In this document: positions 27,840 to 36,228 of the stretch, in pieces
Layout: every line of letters begins with the position of its first letter
Position numbering within the stretch: position 1 is the first letter of the stretch
Origin: Nocardioides panaciterrulae
Lineage (GTDB): Bacteria; Actinomycetota; Actinomycetes; Propionibacteriales; Nocardioidaceae
Direction: 5' to 3'
DNA length: 64,000 nt
Assembly (NCBI RefSeq): GCF_013409645.1
Contig: NZ_JACCBG010000001.1
Location: 1,533,501-1,597,500, forward strand
Made by a program: the position numbers and the translations under genes
Notes under the pieces: generated by a model
Databases searched by the model: none
What the model saw: only the letters and a program-made list of their open reading frames with translations
What the model was told of the DNA's origin: nothing

Positions 27840-28577
27840 GTGCTCTACCGCGACGAGGCGATCGTGCTGCGCACCCACAAGCTGGGTGAGGCCGACCGGA
27901 TCATCACCCTGCTGACCCGTCAGCACGGGCGGGTGCGTGCGGTCGCCAAGGGCGTGCGTCGCACCGGCTCCCGGTTCGGGTCGCGGTTGGAGCCGTTCAC
28001 CCACGTCGACCTGCAGCTGGCCGAGGGCCGCAGCCTCGACGTGGTGACGCAGGCCGAGACCATCACCCCGTTCTCCGACCGGCTCGGCCAGGACTACGAC
28101 CGGTACACCTCCGGCACGGTCATGCTCGAGACCGCGGACCGGCTCGTGGTGGAGGAGAAGGAGCCGGCGGTCCAGCAGTTCCTGCTGCTCGTGGGCGGGC
28201 TCCGGGTGATGGTCGCCGGCGAGCGCGGCCCGGGCCAGGTCCTGGACTCCTACCTGCTGCGGTCGCTGGCGGTGGCCGGCTACGCCCCGACCTTCGAGCA
28301 CTGCGCCCGGTGCGGCACGCTGCCGACCGCGGGCGGGTCGCACCGGTGGTTCAACCCCTCGATGGGCGGGGTGCTCTGCGCCACCTGTCGGATCCCCGGC
28401 TCCGCCAGCCCGGCGACCGAGACCATCGGCGTGCTCGGTGCCCTGCTCACGGGGGACTGGCCGGTGGTGGAGGCCGCCGAGGAGCGGCACCTGCGCGAGG
28501 CCAGCGGCCTGGTGTCGGCCTACCTGGCCTGGCACCTCGAGCGAGCGCTGCGCTCGCTCGCCTACGTCGAGCGCTGA
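27840..28577 (+). CDS. recO: DNA repair protein RecO
   Basis: RecO, 245 residues, mediates RecA loading onto SSB-coated DNA in the RecFOR pathway. The N-terminal OB fold is MLYRDEAIVLRTHKLGEADRIITLLT, with KGVRRTGSRFGSRLEPF following. The zinc finger is visible as CARCG and later CATC. The GTG start at 27840 is supported by the family N-terminus and by a CACAAT box 6 bp upstream. uppS follows after the Usp gene, whereas recO and uppS are usually adjacent. Confidence 0.95.
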   Translation: MLYRDEAIVLRTHKLGEADRIITLLTRQHGRVRAVAKGVRRTGSRFGSRLEPFTHVDLQLAEGRSLDVVTQAETITPFSDRLGQDYDRYTSGTVMLETADRLVVEEKEPAVQQFLLLVGGLRVMVAGERGPGQVLDSYLLRSLAVAGYAPTFEHCARCGTLPTAGGSHRWFNPSMGGVLCATCRIPGSASPATETIGVLGALLTGDWPVVEAAEERHLREASGLVSAYLAWHLERALRSLAYVER

Positions 28578-28674
28578 GCCGCCCCGGCGCCGCCGCCCCC
28601 GGCGGGCCGTTCGGTCCTCCACGCGCCGAACAACGCCCCTGCCCGCTTCGTCCGCGGCGTGGGGAGCATCGGCC

Positions 28675-29604
28675 ATGGGCGCCGCGAGCACCACCCCGTT
28701 CATCGTCGTCGGGACCGATGGCTCGCCGGCGAGCGAGCGCGCGATCCGGTACGCCGTCGCCGAGGCGCAACGGGTCGGGACCGGCGTCCGGCTGGTGCAC
28801 GTGTCGCCGGACTACACGCCGACCACACCGATGCTGCCGCTGATCCGCGACGACTTCGAGCAGGTCGGCCACCGGATCCTGCAGGAGGGGGTGGCGGTCG
28901 TCCGCGCGGCCGCGCCGGACTGCGAGGTGGCGACGGTGCGGCGCACCGGCCCGACGGCGGCCACGATCCTGGACCTCGCGGCGGAGTCCCACCTGATCGT
29001 GCTCGGCCGGGACCGGCACGGCCGGCTGGGTGCGGTGTTCACCGGGTCGACGACCGTCGGCGTCGCCGGTCGGGCCCGCTGCCCGATGGTGTCTGTCCCG
29101 CCGGACTGGGAGCCGGACGGGGACCACGGGCGGGTGGTGGTCGGCCTGCGCGCGCCCGCGCACGCCACCGAGCTGCTGGCCCGGGCCTTCGACCTGGCGG
29201 AGACGCGGGGGGCCCGGCTGGTCGTGCTGCGGGCCTGGCAGCTCCCCGGCCCGTACGACGAGGTCGTGGAGGCCCGCTCGCACCCGGGGGAGCGGGCGCG
29301 ACAGCTCGAGGAGGAGCTCGACCCGCTGGTCGAGCGGCACCGCCGCGAGCACCCGGCGGTGGAGGTGGAGCTCTCGGTGGTGCACCAGCAGCCGGCCCGC
29401 GCCCTGCTGCACGCCGCGGCCGGCGCGGACCTGCTCGTGCTCGTCCGGCGGGCCCACGGCCTGCCGTTCACCGCGCACCTCGGTGGCACCGCCCGGACGC
29501 TGCTGCGCGAGGCGCCGTGCCCGGTCGAGGTGGTCCCGCCCCGGGAGGTGCTGGCCGAGGTGGAGGGGCTGGTCCTCGAGCGGGCCGGGAGCGTCCGGCC
29601 CTGA
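28675..29604 (+). CDS. Tandem universal stress protein
   Basis: A 309-residue protein made of two Usp domains. Domain 1 (about 8-140) has FIVVGTDGSPASERAIRYA and an ATP-type loop, LGRDRHGRLGAVFTGSTTVG. Domain 2 (about 152-295) has RVVVGLRAPAHATELLARAF and a less conserved loop (LVRRAHGLPFTAHLGGTARTLL). Proteins of this type bind ATP and act in dormancy and stress adaptation. It sits between recO and uppS. Confidence 0.92.
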   Translation: MGAASTTPFIVVGTDGSPASERAIRYAVAEAQRVGTGVRLVHVSPDYTPTTPMLPLIRDDFEQVGHRILQEGVAVVRAAAPDCEVATVRRTGPTAATILDLAAESHLIVLGRDRHGRLGAVFTGSTTVGVAGRARCPMVSVPPDWEPDGDHGRVVVGLRAPAHATELLARAFDLAETRGARLVVLRAWQLPGPYDEVVEARSHPGERARQLEEELDPLVERHRREHPAVEVELSVVHQQPARALLHAAAGADLLVLVRRAHGLPFTAHLGGTARTLLREAPCPVEVVPPREVLAEVEGLVLERAGSVRP

Positions 29605-29632
29605 CCGGGTCAGCGGGCCTACGCTCTACCGC

Positions 29633-30400
29633 GTGAAGCGCGCCGTACGTCCCCCGACCCCGCACCCGTCCGGAGCCCGCCCGCCGGCCGTCCCGCGCGA
29701 CCTGGTGCCGCGCCACGTCGCCGTGGTGATGGACGGCAACGGGCGCTGGGCCAAGGAGCGCGGCCTGCCCCGCACCGCCGGGCACGAGCAGGGCGAGCAC
29801 TCGCTGTTCGACGTCGTGGAGGGGGCGATCGAGATCGGGGTGAGGGCGATCTCGGCCTACGCGTTCTCCACCGAGAACTGGTCGCGCTCGCCCGACGAGG
29901 TGCGCTTCCTCATGGGCTTCAACCGCGACGTGATCCGGCGGCGGCGCGACGAGATGCACGAGCTCGGCGTCCGGGTGCGGTGGGCGGGGCGGGCGCCCCG
30001 GCTGTGGAAGTCGGTCATCCGCGAGCTGCAGGTCGCCGAGGAGCTGACCCGCGACAACGACGTGCTCACGCTGACGATGTGCGTCAACTACGGCGGTCGC
30101 GCCGAGCTCGCCGACACCGCCCGCGCGATCGCGCGGGAGGTCGCCGCCGGCCGGCTGAACCCCGACAAGGTCGACGAGCGCACCGTCGCCCGGCACCTCT
30201 ACGTCCCCGAGCAGTCCGACGCCGACATGGTGTGGCGCACCTCGGGGGAGCAGCGGCTGTCGAACTTCATGCTCTGGCAGTCGGCCTACGCCGAGCTGGT
30301 CTTCTCCGACGTGCTGTGGCCCGACGTCGACCGCCGGCACCTGTGGCAGGCGATCGAGACCTACGCGAGCCGGGACCGGAGGTACGGCGGGGCCCGGTAG
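29633..30400 (+). CDS. uppS: Isoprenyl transferase (cis-prenyl diphosphate synthase)
   Basis: A 255-residue cis-prenyltransferase that makes long-chain Z-prenyl diphosphate for cell-wall lipid carriers. The catalytic Asp lies in VAVVMDGNGRWAKERG (D34). AYAFSTENWSRSPDEV and VWRTSGEQRLSNFMLWQSAYAELVF are also family hallmarks. The GTG at 29633 has a TACGCT box 7 bp upstream. The chain length of the product cannot be read from the sequence. Confidence 0.95.
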   Translation: MKRAVRPPTPHPSGARPPAVPRDLVPRHVAVVMDGNGRWAKERGLPRTAGHEQGEHSLFDVVEGAIEIGVRAISAYAFSTENWSRSPDEVRFLMGFNRDVIRRRRDEMHELGVRVRWAGRAPRLWKSVIRELQVAEELTRDNDVLTLTMCVNYGGRAELADTARAIAREVAAGRLNPDKVDERTVARHLYVPEQSDADMVWRTSGEQRLSNFMLWQSAYAELVFSDVLWPDVDRRHLWQAIETYASRDRRYGGAR

Positions 30401-30432
30401 TCGAGCCGGTAGTCGAGCCCGGAAATCGAGTC
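30394..30432. repeat. Short direct repeat at the uppS stop
   Basis: CCGGTAGTCGAG occurs twice in tandem (30394-30417), followed by a decayed third copy. The first copy contains the uppS stop codon. Confidence 0.7.
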
Positions 30433-30446
30433 CGGCGTGGATCCGG

Positions 30447-30851
30447 TCAGCGGCAGGCCGGACAGGTCCCGAAGATCTCCAGGGTGTGGCTGACCTCGGC
30501 GTACCCGTGCTCGGAGGCGATCGCCCCCGTCCACCGCTCCACCGCCGGGCCCTCGACCTCCACGGTCGCGCCGCACTCCCGGCAGACCAGGTGGTGGTGG
30601 TGGGTGTCCGAGCAGCGCCGGTAGATCCCCTCGCCGTCCTCCGAGCGCAGCATGTCGACCTCGCCGGCATCGGCGAGGCGCTGCAGGGTGCGGTAGACGG
30701 TGGCCAGCCCGACCTGCTCGCCCCGCTCGCCGAGCAGCTCGTGGATCTCCTGCGCCGAGCGGAAGTCGGCGAAGGAGGCCAGCGCCTCGACCACGGCGCG
30801 CCGCTGGCGGGTGGGCCGCAGCGGACCGGCCCCGGCGTCAGTGCTCGTCAT
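30447..30851 (-). CDS. zur: Zinc uptake regulator, Fur family (Zur)
   Basis: A 134-residue Fur-family repressor. The winged helix reads RPTRQRRAVVEALASFADFRSAQEIHELL and VGLATVYRTLQRLADAG. The metal region is THHHHLVCRECG with a second CPAC near the C-terminus, forming the structural zinc site. Its place as the last gene of the znu operon and the Zur-like operator at the operon front identify it as Zur rather than Fur. The ATG at 30851 has GGAGG 6 bp upstream and overlaps znuB by 14 bp. Confidence 0.93.
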   Translation of the reverse strand: MTSTDAGAGPLRPTRQRRAVVEALASFADFRSAQEIHELLGERGEQVGLATVYRTLQRLADAGEVDMLRSEDGEGIYRRCSDTHHHHLVCRECGATVEVEGPAVERWTGAIASEHGYAEVSHTLEIFGTCPACR

Positions 30852-31842
30852 AGTGACCTCCGTGCGCTGCGTGGCGGTGCCCGTCGTGGACGTAGTCGAC
30901 GTGGCCGCCGTGGGGGACGGCCACGTGCCCGCAGTCCTCGCCGTGCCGGTGGACGTGCTCCTCGGGCACCTCGGTGTGCCCGGTGTCCACGCCGTAGCCG
31001 TCCTCGGGGCCGGCGTCGAACGGCGCCGACCGTCGCCGGCGCGCACGTTGCCAGGACCCCACCGGGTAGGTGATCACGAAGCAGGCCAGCGCGAGCAGCA
31101 CGATGCTCGCGCCCGGGGCGACGTCGACGTAGGCCGACGTCGTGACGCCGACCAGCGAGACCGACGTGCCCAGCGCCATCGCCGAGAACAGCGTGACGCG
31201 GAACCCGCGGACCACCTGCTGGCTGGTCGCCACCGGCACGACCATGAGCGCGCTGACCAGCAGCAGCCCCACGGTCCGCATCGCGACGGTCACGGTGACG
31301 GCGGCCAGCACCGAGACCAGCAGGTTGTAGGCGCGCACGTTCAGGCCGCTGACCCGGGCGAAGTCCGGGTCCTGGGCGACCGAGAACAGCTGGGGCGAGA
31401 ACCCGATCGCCACCGCGACCACGATCGCGGCGAGCACCGCTGTCACCACGACGTCGGAGTCCGAGATCGTGGTGATGGAGCCGAATAGGTAGGTGTTGAG
31501 GGTGGCCGCGGACTGGCCGGCCAGGCCCGTGATCAGCACGCCGCCGGCGATCCCGCCGTAGAACAGCAGCGCGAGCGCGACATCGCCGCTGGTGCGGCCG
31601 GTGGCGCGGATCAGCTCGATCACGACCGCACCGAGCACGGCCACCACGACGGCGGTGTAGGTGGGGCTGGTGCCGGTGAGCAGGCCGAGCGCCACGCCGG
31701 TGACCGAGACGTGGCCGATGCCGTCGCCGAGGAGGGACAGGCGGCGCTGCACCAGGTAGGTGCCCACCGCCGGGGCGGCCAGGCCCGTGAACAGCGCCCC
31801 GAGCAGCGCCCGGACCACGAAGTCGTAGTGCAGCAGGGTCAT
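30838..31842 (-). CDS. znuB: Zinc ABC transporter permease (ZnuB)
   Basis: A 334-residue permease with 8 or 9 predicted helices, of the ABC-3 family. RRLSLLGDGIGHVSVTGVALG matches the family. After the last helix comes a cytoplasmic tail of about 70 residues containing many His (HVHRHGEDCGH, then HVDYVHDGHRH), an unusual addition that could hold zinc near the pore. The start overlaps the znuC stop (ATGA), and the 3' end overlaps zur. Confidence 0.93.
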   Translation of the reverse strand: MTLLHYDFVVRALLGALFTGLAAPAVGTYLVQRRLSLLGDGIGHVSVTGVALGLLTGTSPTYTAVVVAVLGAVVIELIRATGRTSGDVALALLFYGGIAGGVLITGLAGQSAATLNTYLFGSITTISDSDVVVTAVLAAIVVAVAIGFSPQLFSVAQDPDFARVSGLNVRAYNLLVSVLAAVTVTVAMRTVGLLLVSALMVVPVATSQQVVRGFRVTLFSAMALGTSVSLVGVTTSAYVDVAPGASIVLLALACFVITYPVGSWQRARRRRSAPFDAGPEDGYGVDTGHTEVPEEHVHRHGEDCGHVAVPHGGHVDYVHDGHRHAAHGGHYDEH

Positions 31843-32648
31843 CCCCGGTCCTCCTGTCGGTTCTGCGGGTCCAGCGGCGAGGTCATCCCGGGCGTGTGGA
31901 TCCGCTGCGGCTCGAGGTCCGGGTGGTGGGCGTGGGCGTGGGCGTCGACGTCGGTGAAGCTGGCCAGCGGCGGGCCGTCGTACGCCGTGCGGCCGCCGCC
32001 CAGCACCAGCGTGCGGCCGATGAGCGGCGCGAGCGGCCCGAGCTCGTGCAGCACCAGCACCAGCGTGGTCCCCAGGTCCACCAGGCGGCGCAGGGTGGCG
32101 GCGAGCTGTTCCTGGGAGAGCAGGTCGACCCCCGCGGTCGGCTCGTCCAGGAGGAGCAGGTCGGGCCCCGAGACCAGCGCCCGAGCCACCAGCACCCGCT
32201 GCTGCTGGCCGCCGGAGAGGGTGGCGAAGGCGTCCCGGGCCCGGTCGGCCAGGCCGACCTGGTCGAGCGCCTCGGCGACCGCGTCCCGGTCGGCGCGGCT
32301 CGTCGGACGCAGCAGCCGGCGGCGCGAGAGCCGACCGGAGGCGACCACCTCGCGGACGCTGGCGGGCACCCCGCCGGCGGCCGCGGAGCGTTGCGGCACG
32401 AACCCGACCCGGTGCCACTCGGCGAACTCGCGCAGGGGCGTGCCGAAGAGCCGGACCTCGCCGCGGCAGGTCGGGACCAGCCCCAGCGCGGTGCGCACCA
32501 GGGTGGACTTGCCGGAGCCGTTGGCGCCGATCACGGCGAGCACCTCGCCGGGCTCGACGGTGAGGTCGATGCCGCGCAGCACCGGCCGGCCGCCGAGCTC
32601 GACTGCGACGTCGCGCAGCTCCAGCACGGGGGAGTCGGTCTCAGTCAC
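31839..32648 (-). CDS. znuC: Zinc ABC transporter ATP-binding protein (ZnuC)
   Basis: A 269-residue ATPase that powers the transporter. Walker A is GANGSGKST, the signature LSGGQQQR, Walker B LLLLDEPTAGVD and the switch His is in LVLVLHELGP. The C-terminal tail has DAHAHAHH. The GTG start overlaps the znuA stop by 8 bp. Confidence 0.95.
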   Translation of the reverse strand: MTETDSPVLELRDVAVELGGRPVLRGIDLTVEPGEVLAVIGANGSGKSTLVRTALGLVPTCRGEVRLFGTPLREFAEWHRVGFVPQRSAAAGGVPASVREVVASGRLSRRRLLRPTSRADRDAVAEALDQVGLADRARDAFATLSGGQQQRVLVARALVSGPDLLLLDEPTAGVDLLSQEQLAATLRRLVDLGTTLVLVLHELGPLAPLIGRTLVLGGGRTAYDGPPLASFTDVDAHAHAHHPDLEPQRIHTPGMTSPLDPQNRQEDRG

Positions 32649-33519
32649 AGTGGTTCGCCTCCTGGATCGCCGCGAGGTTGCGGCGCATGAGCGAGAGGTA
32701 GTCCTGGTCGGCCGTGGCGTCGGTGAGGCCCTCGATCGGGTCGAGGACCGCGGTCCGGATGCCCAGGTCGTGGGCGAGCGTGTCCGCGAGCACCGGGCTG
32801 GCCAGCGCCTCGCTGAACACGGTGGTGATGTGGTCGGTGCGGATCAGGTCGTGCAGCTGGCGCAGGTGCGCGGGGGAGGGCTCGGCGTCGGGGGACAGCC
32901 CGTTGATGGCCACGACGTGCAGGCCGTAGCGACGCCCGAGGTAGCCGAACGCGTCGTGGCTGACGACGATCGTCCGGCGCGCGCAGTGGGCCAGTCTGCG
33001 GCGGTACTGCTCGTCGAGCCGGTGCAGCCGGCGCTCCAGGTCATGCCCGCGGCGCCGGTAGTCCGCCGCGTGGGCCGGGTCCACCCGCGCCATCTCGCGG
33101 CTGAACGCCTCGGTGACCCGCGCCAGCCGCACCGGGTCCAGCCAGAAGTGCGGGTCGCCGGCACGCAGCGGACCGCCCGACACCGCGGCATCCACGGTCG
33201 GGCCGGTCCGGTTCTCCGCGACCGCGCTGGCGACCGCCGGCTGCAGGCCCTGCTCGTAGAGGACGACGTCGGCGTCCACGACGTCGGCGGTCTGACCGAC
33301 CGTGAGCTCGATCTCGTGAGGCTCCTGGCCCGGGTGGGTGAGGTCGACCACCCGCTCGTGGTTCCCGACGACCTGTCGGGCGACGAACGCCAGCGGGTAG
33401 AACGAGGCGACCACCGTCGGCTGCTCCCAGGCCGTGCCGAGATGGCCGCAGGCACCGAGCAGCGGGGCGACCAGCAGGCCCGTCACCGCCCCGGCGATGC
33501 GGCGAGCCCAACTGGTCAT
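32641..33519 (-). CDS. znuA: Zinc ABC transporter substrate-binding lipoprotein (ZnuA)
   Basis: A 292-residue cluster 9 solute-binding lipoprotein. The lipobox is LLGAC. Metal ligands can be placed as H in GQEPHEIELT, H in GDPHFWLDP, H in VVSHDAFGYLG and D in VLDPIEGLTD, the 3-His plus acidic site of zinc binders. The usual His-rich loop is absent, but the permease and ATPase carry His-rich tails instead. The start codon overlaps the left end of the operator. Confidence 0.94.
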   Translation of the reverse strand: MTSWARRIAGAVTGLLVAPLLGACGHLGTAWEQPTVVASFYPLAFVARQVVGNHERVVDLTHPGQEPHEIELTVGQTADVVDADVVLYEQGLQPAVASAVAENRTGPTVDAAVSGGPLRAGDPHFWLDPVRLARVTEAFSREMARVDPAHAADYRRRGHDLERRLHRLDEQYRRRLAHCARRTIVVSHDAFGYLGRRYGLHVVAINGLSPDAEPSPAHLRQLHDLIRTDHITTVFSEALASPVLADTLAHDLGIRTAVLDPIEGLTDATADQDYLSLMRRNLAAIQEANHCD

Positions 33520-33555
33520 GACAACGATTCTCAATCAGAATGAGAATCATTGTCA
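33519..33555. promoter_or_regulatory. Double Zur-like operator
   Basis: TGACAACGATTCTCA (33519-33533) and TGAGAATCATTGTCA (33541-33555) are inverted copies with one mismatch and a 7-bp spacer. Each half is itself a near-palindrome resembling the actinobacterial Zur box TGAAAATCATTTTCA. The site covers the znuA start and lies 26 bp before the divergent gene at 33582. Confidence 0.85.
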
Positions 33556-33581
33556 ACTGCGCGCGGACGTAGGGTCGGGGC

Positions 33582-33902
33582 GTGATCGTGGTGAGCAGGT
33601 TCCGTGTGCCCGAGTGCGATGCCGGCGAGTTCCGGGCCGCCCTGGCGCAGGCCCACGCCGCCCTCGCGGCGTGCCCCGGGTACGCCGGCGGGACGGTCGG
33701 CCGCAACGTCGATGACCCCACCCTGTGGGTGCTCACCACCACCTGGGAGAACGTCGGCTCCTACCGCCGGGCGCTGTCGTCGTACGACGTGAAGCTGCGG
33801 GCGGTGGCCGTGCTCTCACGGGCCCTGGACGAGCCCAGCGCCTACGAGGTGGTCACCGGGGACACCGTGCTGAATACCGGGTCGCCGAGGTCGTTAGGCT
33901 GA
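33582..33902 (+). CDS. Antibiotic biosynthesis monooxygenase (ABM) domain protein
   Basis: A 106-residue small dimeric alpha-beta barrel protein of the ABM/HmoA-like class, seen in [20 protein letters not shown] and [36 protein letters not shown]. Such proteins include haem-degrading and quinol monooxygenases; no specific catalytic residue can be assigned. TAGGGT lies 6 bp before the GTG, so it may be leaderless. Its start is 26 bp from the zinc operator, so Zur might also repress it, which is inference. Confidence 0.85.
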   Translation: MIVVSRFRVPECDAGEFRAALAQAHAALAACPGYAGGTVGRNVDDPTLWVLTTTWENVGSYRRALSSYDVKLRAVAVLSRALDEPSAYEVVTGDTVLNTGSPRSLG

Positions 33903-33957
33903 TCCCTCAGCCCGCGAACCAGACCGGCAGCCAGCCGGCCATCGAACAGGAGCAGTT

Positions 33958-35370
33958 GTGGCCAAGCCGCCCGCCTCGACCCTCGACCAGGTCGTCTCCC
34001 TCTGCAAGCGCCGGGGGTTCGTCTACCCGTGCGGCGAGATCTACGGCGGCACCCGGTCGGCGTGGGACTACGGCCCGCTGGGCGTGGAGCTGAAGGAGAA
34101 CATCAAGCGCCAGTGGTGGCGCTACATGGTCACCGCCCGCGAGGACGTCGTCGGCCTCGACTCCAGCGTGATCCTGCCGACCAGGACCTGGGAGGCCAGC
34201 GGCCACCTGAGCACCTTCAACGACCCGCTGACCGAGTGCCAGTCCTGCCACAAGCGCTACCGCGAGGACCACCTGCAGGAGGACTTCGCCTCCCGCAAGG
34301 CCGGCAAGGGCGAGCCCGTGGACCCCGACTCGGTCGACATCAACGAGTCGGTGCCCTGCCCGAACTGCGGCACCCGTGGCGCGTGGACCCCGCCGCGCGC
34401 GTTCAACATGATGCTCAAGACCTACCTGGGCGTGCTCGAGGACGAGTCGGGCCTGGCCTACCTGCGGCCCGAGACCGCGCAGGGCATCTTCTTGAACTTC
34501 CAGAACGTCGTGACCTCGAGCCGGAAGAAGCCGCCGTTCGGCATCGCCCAGATGGGCAAGAGCTTCCGCAACGAGATCACGCCCGGCAACTTCATCTTCC
34601 GCACCCGCGAGTTCGAGCAGATGGAGATGGAGTACTTCGTCAAGCCGGGCGACGACGAGGAGCTGCACCAGTACTGGATCGACGAGCGGACCCGCTGGTA
34701 CACCGACCTCGGGATCAACCCCGAGAACATCCGGCACTACGAGCACCCGAAGGAGAAGCTCAGCCACTACTCCAAGCGGACCGTGGACATCGAGTACCGC
34801 TTCGGCTTCTCCGGCCGCGACTTCGAGGAGCTCGAAGGGGTCGCGAACCGCACGGACTTCGACCTGACCCAGCACTCCACGTTCTCCGGCCAGGACCTGT
34901 CCTACTACGACCAGGCCGCCAACGAGCGCTACATGCCCTACGTCATCGAGCCGGCCGCCGGCCTGACCCGGTCGCTCATGGCGTTCCTGATCGACGCCTA
35001 CACCGAGGACGAGGCGCCGAACACCAAGGGCGGCGTGGACAAGCGGACCGTGCTGCGCCTCGACCCGCGGCTGGCGCCGGTGAAGGTGGCCGTCCTCCCG
35101 CTCAGCCGCAACGCCGACCTGTCGCCCAAGGCGCGCGACCTCGCCACCGAGCTGCGCCGGAACTGGAACGTCGAGTTCGACGACTCCGGGGCGATCGGTC
35201 GCCGCTACCGCCGCCAGGACGAGATCGGTACGCCGTACTGCGTGACCGTCGACTTCGACACCCTCGACGACCACGCCGTCACCGTCCGCGAGCGCGACAC
35301 GATGAAGCAGGAGCGGATCGGCCTCGACGCCATCACCTCCTACTTCGCCGAGCGTTTCGTCGGCTGCTGA
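33958..35370 (+). CDS. glyS: Glycyl-tRNA synthetase
   Basis: A 470-residue class II glycyl-tRNA synthetase of the alpha2 type. The N-terminus is [19 protein letters not shown], motif 2 is [25 protein letters not shown] and motif 3 is [17 protein letters not shown] zinc-binding insertion is visible as CQSC and CPNCG. GTG at 33958 has AGGAGCAG upstream. The C-terminal anticodon-binding domain is complete. Confidence 0.97.
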   Translation: MAKPPASTLDQVVSLCKRRGFVYPCGEIYGGTRSAWDYGPLGVELKENIKRQWWRYMVTAREDVVGLDSSVILPTRTWEASGHLSTFNDPLTECQSCHKRYREDHLQEDFASRKAGKGEPVDPDSVDINESVPCPNCGTRGAWTPPRAFNMMLKTYLGVLEDESGLAYLRPETAQGIFLNFQNVVTSSRKKPPFGIAQMGKSFRNEITPGNFIFRTREFEQMEMEYFVKPGDDEELHQYWIDERTRWYTDLGINPENIRHYEHPKEKLSHYSKRTVDIEYRFGFSGRDFEELEGVANRTDFDLTQHSTFSGQDLSYYDQAANERYMPYVIEPAAGLTRSLMAFLIDAYTEDEAPNTKGGVDKRTVLRLDPRLAPVKVAVLPLSRNADLSPKARDLATELRRNWNVEFDDSGAIGRRYRRQDEIGTPYCVTVDFDTLDDHAVTVRERDTMKQERIGLDAITSYFAERFVGC

Positions 35371-35381
35371 CGGCACCGGCC

Positions 35382-36161
35382 ATGCAGACTTCGACCATGG
35401 GTTCCCGGGTCGCGCCGCTCGGCGTGCTGCTCGCGTCCGGCCTGGCGGCCACGCTGGTCCTCGGGGGCTGCTCGGGGGGCGGGGACACCACCGCCTCGGC
35501 CGCGGGCTCCGCGACCCCGTCGGGCTCCTCGGGCCCGGCCGACCCAGGTCCGGCTTCGGGGCCGGCTTCTGGCCAGGCCTCGGTCGCGGCCTCGCCGTAC
35601 CTCCCGGTGCCGGACGGCGTCGAGCTCACCGCCCAGGGCAGCGAGCTGCAGCTCGGCGACGACGCCGTCGTGGCCTACCGGCCGCGGCAGGGCACGATCG
35701 GGGCGCTCGACCTCAAGGTCACCGGCCTGGAGCGGACCACGTTCGCGCGCTCCTTCCAGGGGTGGCAGCTGGACAAGGCCACCCGCGCCACCAGCCCCTA
35801 CTTCGTGCACGTCACGGTCCGCAACGTCGGCGACACCGATCTCGGCGGGAAGCCGGTGCCGCTCTACATCGTCGACGGGCACGACACGCTGATCGAGTCC
35901 TCCACGTTCGCCAGCTCGTTCAAGCCCTGCCCGAGCACGCCGTTCCCGAAGAAGTTCGGCCACGGCGACACCGTGAAGACCTGCCTGGTCTTCCTCTCGC
36001 CCCGGCACGGCGACCTGACCGCCGTGAGCTTCCGGCCCAGCCAGGAGTTCAACCCGATCACCTGGACCGGCAAGATCGCCGAGGCCGACGCGCCGGCGTC
36101 CGGCAAGCACCACCGGAGCGGCAAGGGCTCGAAGAGGCACGGCGGCTCGAAGCAGGGCTGA
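35382..36161 (+). CDS. Lipoprotein with DUF4352-like domain
   Basis: A 259-residue lipoprotein. The lipobox is LVLGGC, preceded by GVLLASGLAATL. A Ser/Gly/Pro-rich linker follows, then a beta-sandwich of about 150 residues with YFVHVTVRNVGDTDLGGKPVPLYI and TCLVFLSPRHGDLTAVSF, a pattern seen in DUF4352-type domains. The C-terminus is Lys/Gly/His-rich. The ATG at 35382 is 11 bp after the glyS stop; ATG 35397 is an alternative start. No function is known. Confidence 0.75.
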   Translation: MQTSTMGSRVAPLGVLLASGLAATLVLGGCSGGGDTTASAAGSATPSGSSGPADPGPASGPASGQASVAASPYLPVPDGVELTAQGSELQLGDDAVVAYRPRQGTIGALDLKVTGLERTTFARSFQGWQLDKATRATSPYFVHVTVRNVGDTDLGGKPVPLYIVDGHDTLIESSTFASSFKPCPSTPFPKKFGHGDTVKTCLVFLSPRHGDLTAVSFRPSQEFNPITWTGKIAEADAPASGKHHRSGKGSKRHGGSKQG

Positions 36162-36228
36162 CCCGGCGGCCCCCGGCGGAGCCGGCGCCGGTTTCCGCCC
36201 GCGCTGGCGGCCGGGGACAATGGTGCCC

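Noticed and set aside
36220..36228. ATG 36220 as dusB start
   Set aside because: It lies inside the GACAAT box that is correctly spaced from ATG 36229.
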